This document shows positions 54,023 through 64,000 of a stretch of DNA of 64,000 bases, one piece after another. Every line of letters starts with the position of its first letter. Position 1 is the stretch's first letter. The notes under the pieces are model-generated. The model searched no databases and had not been told where the DNA came from. It saw nothing but the letters and a program-made list of their open reading frames with translations. The DNA is from Cladorrhinum sp. PSN259 (lineage: Eukaryota > Ascomycota > Sordariomycetes > Sordariales > Podosporaceae): positions 186,001 through 250,000 of the forward strand of contig MU867081.1 in the NCBI GenBank assembly GCA_033725935.1, read 5' to 3'. A program made the translations under genes and the position numbers.

Positions 54023-55389
54023 ATGGCCGCAATCCCAAGCAAAGAAGAGGTGGCCCAACTGGTGAGACAATTAAACGAGGTCGCCGAGAACTACGACGAC
54101 ACTCCCGACCTCAACGGCTACATCTCGAGAACGACAATCATTGGGAAGGCGAAAGAGCTGCAGAGGGCGCTGATCACTTCTGATCAGACACCCCATTACC
54201 ATGGCCTCAATGTTATTATCTCCCCCAGGCAGAATCTAAAGAACAGACATCTGATAAATACTCTCAGATGGCCGAACTCGTCGCGATCCGCACCTTCATC
54301 AAGCTCAAAATTCTCGACGCAATTCCGCCCACCGGCGCCATCTCCCTCTCAGACCTTTCAGAAGTCACAGGAGCACAGGAGTCCCTGATCGAACGAATGG
54401 CACGCATCCTAGTCCAAACCGGCTTCCTCTCGCAGCCCTCCCCCTCCGTCCTGTCTTACTCCCACACCAAGTTTTCCCTATCCTATCTCCTCGACACCCC
54501 AACCTCCCCCGGATACCTCTTCCTGGCCATGTATGACCAGTGGTTCAAGCACGTCCACAACTTTGACGATTACCTCGAAGCCCGCGGCCAGCTCTCTTCT
54601 GCTCGCGAACCGGATGACCCCGTGCGAAACCCCTTTACGCATTACCACGGTAAAGATGGAACACCCGTATGGGAGATCATGGCTTCCAACCCTGAGAAGC
54701 TGGAGCAGTTCCAGAGGGGAATGAGCGGGATTGATGTTGCGATTCCTGTTACTGGACATTTCGACTTTGATGCGCTCAAGAATAGCGAAGAGGAGAATGC
54801 GCGAGGCGTGGTGGAGTTGGTTGATGTTGGCGGCGGGCACGGTGAGGTGCTAAAGCAGATCTTGGAGAGGCATAAAGCGTTGAGTGCCGGGAGTGTCGTT
54901 CTCCAGGAGAGGGCGGACATTGCAAGGTTGGCCAAAGGCCCGGGGAGTGTCCTGCCGGAGGGTGTTTCGGTGCAGGAACATGATTTCATGACTGTGCAGC
55001 CTGTCAAGGGTGAGTAAATTGTGCCTGTAGGGGGGTATGGTGTCTGGTGCTAATGTGGAAGAATAGGCGCCAAAGCGTATTTCACTAGGATGATCTTGCA
55101 TGATTATTCTGATGAGGTGGCCACGCAGATTCTGAAGAATCTCGTTCCAGCCATGTCTCACGATTCGAGAGTCTTGGTTTGCGAAATGGTGCTTCCCCAG
55201 CGCGTGGACGAGACCAGTTTTGCAGCGGCGGTGCTTGATCAGGCTGTTATGGCCATGGGAGGCAAGGAAAGGACTGAAGAGGGATTTAGGAAGGTTTTTG
55301 AAGCTGCTGGACTGGAACTCGTCAAGGTTTGGAGGGCCCCTGGAGTTCCCGGTGGCTGTGTTGAGGGGCGGCTGAAGAGATCGGAGTAG
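54023..55389 (+). CDS. Family-2 O-methyltransferase, complete
   Basis: Exons 54023-54211, 54268-55009 and 55067-55389, about 417 residues. The first intron (56 nt) has a weak GTTATT donor but a good CTGATAA branch and CTCAG acceptor, and splicing joins YHGLN to MAELVAIRTF in frame. Dimerisation region: RTFIKLKILDAIPPTGAISL. SAM motif: VELVDVGGGHGEVL. Then VQEHDFMTVQPVKG, MILHDYSDE with the catalytic His equivalent, and a Glu in VCEMVLPQ. It closely resembles the gene at the left edge, including the intron after VKG. The gene shares an upstream region with the minus-strand methyltransferase, so joint control is possible. Methyl acceptor unknown. Confidence 0.9.
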
Positions 55390-55687
55390 AAGTATGGGTA
55401 GTAATTACTAGGTAACTTTTGGGACCGTTCTTTTCTCAACTTTAGCCTCTTTCCCATTAAAAGTGGCGTTTTCCGTATATGCATGGTGGACCCGTGGACA
55501 TCAAGTGAGGGCTGCGCCACAACGTTCACTGGGGTAAGACCAATGAGGTGTCCCCATAGTGTTCCACAAGTTGAAACCCCCACCGCACAGCCCCTTTTTA
55601 CTCCTCTTATGTATCATCATCTCTGGTCTGTCGTCTCCAACCTCAATCCTCACATTATTTTTCGTTCAACAAAGGGGAGTGCCCCCC

Positions 55688-58406
55688 ATGGCTGACCCTA
55701 TCGGCCTGGCGGGGTCCATTATCGGGATCGTTGCTTTCGGCCTCAAACTGGGAACGACACTCCAAACATGGCTCGAGCTTGCTTCGGAAGCAGAAGACTG
55801 GATGCGCGACATCATATTCGACGTCAACACCACCGCGTCGGTACTTCGCCAGCTCCAGGAGATCATCGATGACGACAGACTAGCAGCCAAGCAGCAAAAC
55901 AGACCCATGATTCTGAAAGCCGAGGGGCTTGATAGAATCCAAGGACTGGCCAAGCAGTGTGATAAGACGTACAAAGCCATCATTGTTCTGGTTTACAAAG
56001 CATCAAGCCAGAAATCTGAAAAGAAAACCACTGTTCCGGACCCTATTGACCTGAGTTTGATCAGCCTCAGATCTCTCACCCTACTGAACAAGTTAAGATG
56101 GCCATGGCTCGAACCAAAGGCGAGACGATGTCGCGAAGACTTGCGATGGCTGAAAGTTAGCCTTTTGCTTCAATTGCAGATCGTCAACCTGTCTCATTTG
56201 CATCTTGAGTGAGTTTTACCTGGATAGGAACGGCAGAATCGGAGTGGCCTACTAACAATCTCAAAATTGTAGCAAAAAGACCAATGTCAGGCAAACTGGG
56301 ACCTTTCACGAGGAGTTGGGTTTCAGGGTCGCGGCTGAAAAGCTCAGGCAACGTCAAGTTTCGATGGCCAAGAATATTGCAAAGACGCGAAAGGGAATCG
56401 AGAAGGGAACAGAGCCCCCGTCTTCCGAGAGACCAACCCCGCCCAGTAACGAGAGATTACTCTCGACCGCACCATCAACAAATGCGTCTGCGGTGTCTCT
56501 TTCGCCTGCAAATAACACAATTGGAGCGACTTCCTTTGCAGGAGCTGTACCACTGGCGCCAGGACCGCCACCGCCACTGCCAACTACAAAGATATCTCCC
56601 GGGCCAGGTGCAACAAATACAGGCAAATCCCACTCATTGCCATTCAACGATTCAGCCCCAAAAGCAAATGCTTCTTGTGGTTCAACAATAGTTGATAAGG
56701 ACGAAAGCATAAGTTCTCGAAAGATTGGGACTCATGATGCTGTTGCTTCCAGTAGCAACATCCCAAATCTGACGGACGTCTTTATGGCTACGTCCCTCGT
56801 AGCTCATACAACCAAAGGATCAGTTCCACCTGTTACTGCGAAATCTCCGCCTGCAGACGACACCCTCGGCAAGAAAGTTGAGAAAACTCCAGAGGCTGAA
56901 GAGCCTGCCACAGCGGATCCGAACTTGAAGTCGAATCAACTTTCCCTTCCTGAATCCACGGAAGGAGCATCATCTATACATTCCAACAAAGCCAATCTAC
57001 CAAAGTTCAGCCTGCGCAACTACTTCCGCCGGCCAGATTTCCCCTCGGCAGATCTAGAAGCATGGGTCATTGTCTCGAATGATCTCGACAACGTTCCAGA
57101 GAAACTTGGCTTTGGTCATCAAAGACTAAATAAATCCATAAAGCGACTCGAGAAAGGAAACTTGAACATCTCCTTGCACTTAATGACGCCCACGCAACGA
57201 GCATTTGCCGAGAAGATGTCCAACGCTGCTCGCCACAGCTCACCGCACCTCCGGACCTGCCTCGGGATCGAAGAACAAAAGGAACCAGGACGTCCCGGCA
57301 AGTACATTGCTTACTTCTCACTCGGCGAGCCTCAGCTCCCTCTTTACTTCACGGATTCCTTGGGACAGAAGTTTATGTTCCCCTTTGAGGCGGTCAAACT
57401 TTGGGAGGTCCGTCGTTATCCCTTTCTATTTATTTGTTTTTCATGCCAGCCCACATCGTTTCACTGCTGACATGATGCCTAACAGGATATGCAAAGCATG
57501 ATACGCCAAATCCTAAGATCCACTTACGACAGATCCAACGAGAGAAGCTTAGACGAAGGCAGATTTGACCTCGTCTTGGAATCACCAGAGCAAGGGTCGC
57601 AAAAAGAAGAACAAATCATTTTACCCGCCGTCTGGAACTCGACCATAAAACCAGGCGCGAGGGTCCGTATACGCTTCAAACTCCTCAGTATTCCTCCCCC
57701 GCCACCGCCCTGGGGATTCAGGAACATGGTTCCTCCTCCACCGGCGCCGCTGCCGCGACCTCCATATGTTGTTCCGGCTTCAGTTGAGCGACCAATGCCC
57801 GCGGAACGGCCGCCTGCGCAGACATACATTCCACAGTCGCCGTCCCCGATATTCGGCGAGGGCGTTGGTATTCCGCCGGGCCTGGGAAGCACGGGCGACT
57901 TTGACTTTGACAGGTTTGACCACTGCCAGTCCGGCGATTCCGGTCGTCAGAAACACAAGACTGCGTCCGACATGCTCAGTTTTATGAGGGGGCGGGTAAT
58001 AAACGAGGAAGAGAGACTGAGGGGCGAAAAGGAGCGAAGGGAGAGGAGGGAAAGGATGCTGGCCGAGAGGGAGGCCAGAGATAGGGTAAATATGAGAGAA
58101 ATCGAAGAAAGACTAAAGGCAGAAAAGCAGCAGAAAGATAGGGAACGAGAAGCAGCAGCAGCAGAATTCAAGGGACCAGCCGGAGGCAATATGCCTGGAG
58201 AAGGGGTCAAACCCGGTGAGGTGGAGGGGGTGGAAGATGAGGAGCTTGGCGTGGTTGATTTTGAGGAGGTGATCAAAGAGGCTGAGGAGGGGAGTGGAGA
58301 TGCCGTCGCAGAGATGTTGAGGAGGTATACAAATATCTCGGAGGAAAAGATTGATTGGGTGGTTGTTGGGGATTTAATGATGGGGGGTGGGGATACGGAT
58401 GATTGA
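55688..58406 (+). CDS. Helical N-terminal plus ubiquitin-like (ULD) domain protein
   Basis: Exons 55688-56208, 56273-57407 and 57486-58406, about 858 residues. The N-terminus (MADPIGLAGSIIGIVAFGLK) and the helices after it match the fungal N-terminal domain common in STAND and related signalling proteins. A long disordered Pro/Ser region (PLAPGPPPPLPTTKI) follows. The ubiquitin-like domain is at about residues 510-620 (YFTDSLGQKFMFPFEAVKLW-EDMQSMIRQIL, to ARVRIRFKLL), with the WEDM junction formed exactly by the last intron. A Pro-rich linker and a charged coiled coil (RREREERMLAEREARD-like) end the protein. There is no NB-ARC or repeat domain, so it may be an adaptor. Splice sites are GTGAGT and GTCCGT donors. 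Confidence 0.85.
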
Positions 58407-59314
58407 GGGGAGCGAGGCGGATAGCGGTAGTGACTATTAGAATAGCTTGTAGAAATAAAAACCGGTCTTGCTTTATGCATTCATTTACCTCGTAAGCGTA
58501 CTTTGAATAGAAGGGGTACGGAGATGCCAACGACACAGCTAGTTATCGAGTGAGTGTGGGTGCGAGAACAATGACCATGGAGGTTTCGGTTGAAAGACCA
58601 TGGATAGCTTTAACTATAGCTGAAATAGCTGCAGACTGACAGTAAGATGAGATGAAAATTGGGATGAAAGGGGTATCTATGATGAAACCATCAGACCATG
58701 TTTCGAAAGTTCTTGCATTCGCAAAGGTGGCGTGTATCACATAGTCCCTAGAAATGACAGGAATAACAGCCAGCGAATGCAATCACTATTTCCCACGCAC
58801 ACACAACAATTATTCCGCCTGGGTGATTAGAGTACACAAAATCATAATAAGAGAAAATCTTGAAAACAATCAAATTTCCGTGATTTATTGTCGTCTGATC
58901 AGAGCCTATTTATTGATCATGAAAAAAGCTCCAAGTTCAACTTTGACCTGCCCGCCGGATTCATGCCATCCATCCATGTTCTCGCAATATTATCTTCAGA
59001 GCAAGTGCAAAGAAGTATACACAGCTCCTAAAAGAAAGAGAGGAAACAAAGAAGAAAGAGAGGGAAAAAAAGACCCATTGCCCTGTAAATCATCCATCGA
59101 ATTGATTGGTTCATGTCCACTGTCCCATCATTGCCAAATCGCAGTTTCCAGTCCCTTCAATTCCTATGCCATGCCATGTACCTGCCCTTTGTCATCGTTT
59201 TCCAGGTTCCTTGTCCAAATCATTGCCCAAGTACTGAGTAAGTCAAAGAAAGAAAAGGAGAAAGAATTACCACCAGCCATGTAGAAACAGTGCAGAGAGG
59301 AAGAAGAAAACCCT
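58407..59314. other. Intergenic, no gene seen
   Basis: Between the 3' ends of two convergent genes. Frames present are short and of skewed composition. No RNA gene recognised. Confidence 0.5.
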
Positions 59315-60204
59315 TTAGATGGCGCCAACCTCGGGGCTATCAACACCGGGCTCACGCTTGATGTACGTGCAATCATCCTCCTCCTCATCATCATCCTCCT
59401 CATCGTCAGAGATGGCGGCGGCGCGCTTCTTCTGACGGGTAGAGATGGTGGCGAGCTCCTCGTCGTCCGAGACTTTCTCCTGCTTGATCATGGCCGAGAT
59501 CTCGGCGAGGTCCTCAGCGCCAATAGCCTCCTCGGCATTCTCCTCGACGGCAGTGCCGGCAGCGGCAAGGGCGGCGGTCTCAGTCTCCTCTTCGACGATG
59601 GTCCGCTGGGCGGCGATGGCGGCGGTTCTCTTGGGACGACCACGGCCACGGGGGCCAGACTTGGTGGGGGTGTCGGCTGTCATGACGGACGCCATCGAGG
59701 CGGGAGTGCTGGGGGAAGACAGAACCTTCTTGGGGCGGCCGGGACCGCGCTTGGCCGGGGTGGGGGTGCCGATGTCGTCCTCGGAGCCGCCGGCGATGGA
59801 AGCCGCGGCGCGCTTGCGGCCACCCTTGCCATTGACCGGGGTGGCGGGGGTCTGAGCAGCGCTGGCGGTGGCGGTGCTGGGGACCTTGTTGGCCGTGTCG
59901 AAGTCACGGATCTTCTTCTTGATGATGGCCCAGGCATTGGACACGGAGCGCGGGTTGGACATGCCCATGCGCTGGGCAACTACCGGGTAGTTGATCTGAG
60001 ATGGATGTTAGAGTATGTTGTGCGACTGAATGTGAAATGGGTCCAATCGCATTGAATCATATGTTTGCGAGACTAAATAATGAAGGAGAAACTTACGACG
60101 GGCAGATCCTCCAGCGTGAGGAGGCCAAAGAGGATCAACTTCTGCTCACGGGGTGTGAGGAGAGAGTTGAGGGCAGCCTCGTGCTCGGTGGTTGGGGCAG
60201 ACAT
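59315..60204 (-). CDS. AT-hook nuclear protein
   Basis: Exons 60204-60097 and 59995-59315 (intron 101 nt), 262 residues. The N-terminal 65 residues (LNSLLTPREQKLILFGLLTL, then PVVAQRMGMSNPRSVSNAW) form a small helical Myb/SANT-like unit found at the start of many fungal nuclear proteins. Two AT-hooks follow, AKRGPGRPKK and RGRGRPKR, each with the GRP core that binds the minor groove of AT-rich DNA. The C-terminus is very acidic (ISDDEEDDDEEEDDC) with sumoylation-like IKQE and IKRE motifs. A chromatin-associated role is likely. The upstream 700 bp are purine-rich and probably hold a long 5' untranslated region. Confidence 0.88.
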
Positions 60205-62844
60205 TGTTGCGGTATTGAAAGAGTTGTTGTTGAATGTGAGATTGATTGCTGCTTTGTGTTAGATACGTTGTGCCCGGTAGAAAATGTACTGGGTGAAAGC
60301 GATGGAAAGAGTAGAAAGGGAGGTAATGTGCGGTCGAAATGTTGTGCGATCGCAGAATGCGGTGGATGGGATAGGAAGAAATTATCTTGTTTGTGTATTT
60401 GGAAAAGAAGGTTGGGGTTGATGCGAGGGGGGAGAAAGAAAAGAGTGAGAGGGGATATGTGCGATCGCAAATGCGCGATATGGGTGTGAAAGAAGAAAAT
60501 ATGTGCTGTTTGGAAAAGAATGGATGAGATTGAGGTGAAAGATGCAGAAGAGAGAAGAAGTGATTGTCTGCAATGTGCAGGTAGGAAAGTCGCGTATGTA
60601 GTGGAAAGAGGCACCAATTTGCGACGACAAGTGGAAGAGGGTGTCCCAATCTAGGGTAATCGTGCGATCGCTTTACTTCGCCAGAAGCAAGGTAATCAGG
60701 TGAAGCGAATGCAAGAACAAAAGGAAAGGCATCTATGAAAATTTACTTACAATTCTTGCGAGCTTGCTGTAGGCTGTAGATTTCTGGTAGCTTGAAGAAA
60801 GTTGTTGGTGGAGGTGAAAGAGAGAAAGCAGAAAGGTTGGTCAGGCTAAGGCACAAAGCTTTCTGGCTGTTGTTTGGTGAAAGGTGAAAAAGGAAAAAAA
60901 AAAACGGGTTTGAGCAGAAGAGTTGCCTTTATAGGCGCCAGGAATGGTGCCAGTTTGAGCCAGAGGAAACCGCTGTATTAATGGAAAGAGAATGAAGTGA
61001 AAATGGAAGGAGCATGCAAGTGGAATGGACCTTAGCTTGATGTTCAACGCTTCATCTGATATCTTTTTCGCGATCTATGGTCCCAAAAGAACAATTACAT
61101 CATTTCTTTTCTAATGTGCGTGCCCTCAAGATGTTTTACTTTGGCAGAAAAGAGTTCAATTCCTTGACTGAAGCCCTATGGGAAGTAACTTTTCATGACA
61201 TGTTCACCTAGCTGAGGCTTTACACCCCAGGCCACCTCCCCACTATGATTTGTGGTGTTGAAGCATTTAGTGAACACGGAATGTCCTTGATCAGTCGTCA
61301 GTATAAACGGCGAGAACTTACGGTCAGCCAGAGCTCTCCATCGCGTAACAAGTTTAGAAAATTAAGGTATCGAATCATTGTGACATGGCAATCTTTCAGC
61401 GCTTAGAAGACAAAAAATAGCTAGTGGCGTCGTGCTCAACTCGCGACGTTCTGAAGGTAATTAGGAGTTGTATAGATCTGAGAACAACAACGATGCAGCA
61501 GCCTGTTCTCGCAGCCAACATCCGCATCGAATGCGCGAAGCAAAAGCCACAGAGCTTACCGAAATTTACCACACAATGGCGAGATTAAAGCGAGTGATCT
61601 CTTTCCTAATTGACATTGGCACTGGAAAAGAATAGGTTTACATCGAGAACAGAGGCACTGGGGTTATTAGGGTGACTGCACACTTTTTGAACACGGCAAC
61701 CGAACCTTCACAGAACTCAAAAATAAACCACAAAGCCGGTATAATATTCAAGGGTAATACTTATGGTATCGTTCATGCAATGCTGCTCTCATGAATGTGG
61801 GGTCCTGGTGGCCAGGAATGGTATGCTCTTGACACTTCAAATAGCTGGCGTTTGGCAGGCAACCTTGACAGCTGCCCGAAAAAACTTGGGTTCCAAGAGG
61901 GTGACCGGATCAAAGGGCAAGGATCATTACTGCTTGCAGCTGGGTTTTGACGCGTGCTCTGTTAGCAGCTAGTATAGGTGTTGGTATACTGGGATTAACA
62001 AGCGTTCTTGCAGCTGACGAGGTGGTGCCAGGAGAGTCACGGTTGGGATCAGTCAAGCCGAGGAGGAAGCAGGACTACAGTGTGGTGAAGCAAGGGTTAA
62101 AGGCTGGGTACGGAGATACAAAGAGAGAATGGAGTAGGGGAGGGGATATAGACCAGATAGAAAGTATGGGGGTTACAGAACGAGGTCGAATATTTTCGCC
62201 TGTTCACTAGGTACTCCAGGCCTCCAAGAACGACGGCGACATTGAATACTTCCATCGTGCCTCAGGTCATCACTCCCAGATTACCATTTATTGGCAGGAC
62301 GAGATGATTTCACTTCTATTCTCGTATTGACAGTTTGATGCCTCAGAATCCACAGAGCGATGGGGGGTAAAGCTAACGCCCCGAACGCCAACCTTGGCAA
62401 GGCAGGCGACGAGCACCTAGTACTCAGTCGTAGGTAATCCGAGGGCGGATGATTGGTAAAGTAATGTCTCACTTTATGAATAGAGATCTACACTTTATCT
62501 TCCTTCATAAATCCACCGTTAAATTTCAGAATATCATCATCAGCCAATCCCTCATTTGTTTGTTTTGGCCCCTATACGGGGCACGTCCCCATTCCCAACT
62601 CTTGGCATTGTTGACAACAAACAATGGAGCTTCCAATTGGACAAGAACAAAAAGTAAGTGGGGCACAGCTCTGTGTAACACCACCTCTACGTCATACCTG
62701 CAGGTCGCTCTTTTTGATTGGGAATCACCAAGACAAAGAGCTTAGATTGCAACGACCGGAAGATCTTCAGACCGGAAATTCCAATTTCAACTTCTAATTT
62801 TATCGACCCTCTTGTCGATACTACATATACCCGGGCCAAATAAA
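60205..62844. other. Long intergenic region
   Basis: The first 700 bp are purine-rich on the plus strand (pyrimidine-rich on the AT-hook gene's strand), as in long fungal 5' leaders, and hold several GCGATCGC-like words. From 61,000 to 62,840 there is unique sequence with no convincing gene. A frame at about 61947-62210 starts with a hydrophobic stretch (RALLAASIGVGILGLTSVLA) but has no ATG. Confidence 0.45.
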
Positions 62845-64000
62845 ATGGTGGGCCGACGACCTTGGGCCGTCAACTGGCAACGGGGCAACCACAAGAGCTC
62901 GCCTATTCTCCCACTTCACAACAAGCACGCATACCCGACTGACGGCTACAGCAGCGGCGATGAAACTCCTCTGTTATCGCGGGACGGCGATAACTTCGAA
63001 CGCACCAAGGCAACGAGACGTAAGGGTTTTAAGACCTATGCTGCCCTCGTCAAGGCTAAAGAGCGTGGCAGACGATGTGATTGATAGCATGGTAAGTCTT
63101 TTTTCTCATCACGGCCCTTCAACTCGTCTTATGCCATTCTTGCATTGATCATTCATCTAATGTTTGCTTGTGCTCGTTACAGAACCCAGACGCAGACAAC
63201 GACGGGATCCCGGAGCGACAAATCCCCCTCCAAACCTCCCGCGGCGAGATCGACTGCTTCCTCCCGCCGGACCACCTCGCCGCCCGCGCCAAAGCAGAGA
63301 GCCAAGCCCGCTGGGCCATCTCGCTCAACTTGATCGCAAACATCCTCATGTTGATCGGCAAGCTCGTCTCCATGAGATTCAGCCCTTCCCTCTCTCTGGC
63401 AGCCAGCACTGCCGACTCTGCTCTCGACCTGTTTTGCACGCTCATAGTCTACGGCACGAGCCGCGGGGTTGCTTGGAGACTTAGAGCACTCCAGATAAAG
63501 TACCCGGTCGGCAGGAGACGCCTGGAACCGATCGGTATACTGGTGTTTAGCGTCATCATGGTCGTTTCGTTTGTCCAGATCCTACAGGAGTCCGTGTCCA
63601 AGCTGCTTCCCGGGGGCGACAGAGAGGTAGCGGCTCTGCCTGCTGTCGCCATCGGGGCTATGGCTGCCAATGCTGTTATCAAGGGCGTTATAGGCTGGAT
63701 ATGCAAGGACATCAAGACGACGCAGGTTCAAGCGCTGGTGCAGGACTGCAAGACGGATGTCTACTTCAACTTGGCTTCCTTGCTGTTCCCGCTCGTGGGA
63801 GTCAAAGCGGACGTTTGGTGGCTGGATCCCGTCGGGGCGTCGTTGTTGGCTGTTTATGTCATTTTTGACTGGGCAGAGACCTGCGTCAAGAATGTTAGCA
63901 GGCTGACGGGGAGTAATGTCTCTGACAAGATGCAAAGAAAGTTGATGTTTCTCGCTTTTAGGTTCTCGAGCGCGGTGGAAGGGTTCAAGAGCTTGACGGG
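62845..64000 (+). CDS. Cation diffusion facilitator (metal transporter), 3' end cut
   Basis: From ATG 62845 to beyond the window. The N-terminal 60 residues are hydrophilic. Membrane helices start at AISLNLIANILMLIGKLVSM, then the family motif LAASTADSALDLFCTL with the metal-site Asp residues, and KYPVGRRRLEPIGILVFSVI. Later helices are PAVAIGAMAANAVIKGVIGW and NLASLLFPLVGVK. Cation diffusion facilitators export or compartmentalise Zn, Mn, Fe or Co by proton exchange; this type resembles the fungal MMT/MTP-like group. Introns: 63092-63182 is clear (GTAAGT...TTACAG). Before it the frame changes: either a 52-nt intron (63020-63071, GTAAGG...GGCAG) leaving a 20-nt exon, or a 1-base insertion near 63057-63062. 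The C-terminal cytoplasmic domain lies outside. Confidence 0.88.

Noticed and set aside
61947..62210. Frame with hydrophobic start near 61950
   Set aside because: Starts with TTG only, no upstream exon with a good splice site, no known family.
1..64000. Secondary-metabolite gene cluster
   Set aside because: Tailoring-type enzymes are scattered among unrelated genes and no PKS, NRPS, terpene synthase or DMATS is visible in the window.
1..64000. CRISPR arrays, bacterial operons, prophage
   Set aside because: Introns, dispersed 5S genes and fungal families show nuclear fungal DNA; no regular spacer-repeat pattern seen.

Overview
The window reads as nuclear DNA of a filamentous ascomycete (Pezizomycotina, most likely Sordariomycetes). 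Supporting signs are genes broken by 50-100 nt introns with GTRNGT / CTRAY / CAG signals, a HET-domain gene, fungal-type kinases, a DUF6594 membrane protein, a Tc1/mariner element, two dispersed 5S rRNA genes with different stems, and repeats with C-to-T / G-to-A bias resembling RIP. I cannot name the species.

Layout. 0-11 kb: a family-2 O-methyltransferase cut by the left edge, a BTB/POZ protein, a 1,493 bp TA-flanked Tc1/mariner copy 15 bp after the BTB stop, a secreted single-pass membrane protein and an F-box-like protein. 11.7-16 kb: a decayed gene, then a convergent FAD monooxygenase and 2-hydroxyacid dehydrogenase. 16.7-25.3 kb: a signalling/incompatibility block with a HET-domain region and a membrane-anchored kinase on the minus strand, a divergent second kinase on the plus strand, and a diverged direct repeat around the second kinase. 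25.9-34.9 kb: an aminoglycoside-phosphotransferase-like gene with a stop codon inside, a dual-specificity phosphatase, a 5S gene, a retropepsin-like ORF, two small membrane-protein genes (one DUF6594) and a six-exon aldo-keto reductase. 35-48.5 kb: AT-rich and repeat-bearing sequence with a P450, a SnoaL-like protein, a tannase-family esterase, three or more gene relics (NmrA-like, RHS-core, one unknown) and a second 5S gene. 49-64 kb: gene-dense, with an M28 aminopeptidase, a SAM methyltransferase divergent from a complete O-methyltransferase, a ubiquitin-like-domain protein, an AT-hook protein and a cation diffusion facilitator cut by the right edge.

Main discovery candidate: the minus-strand kinase and HET reading frames are joined by a ladder of seven consecutive 3-nt units, each placed between an intron acceptor (CAG) and an intron donor (GTRNGT or GTACGT), with a plausible branch site in every interval. 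Read in order, the seven codons contain no stop and are in phase with the kinase exon before them and the HET exon after them. This predicts one gene of about 1,430 residues (membrane anchor, kinase, HET) whose middle is spliced one codon at a time. Transcript data would decide it.

Many tailoring-type enzymes occur (two O-methyltransferases, another methyltransferase, FAD monooxygenase, P450, aldo-keto reductase, SnoaL-like protein, dehydrogenase), but no polyketide synthase, NRPS or terpene synthase is visible, so I do not call a biosynthetic cluster. All exon boundaries were set by eye.
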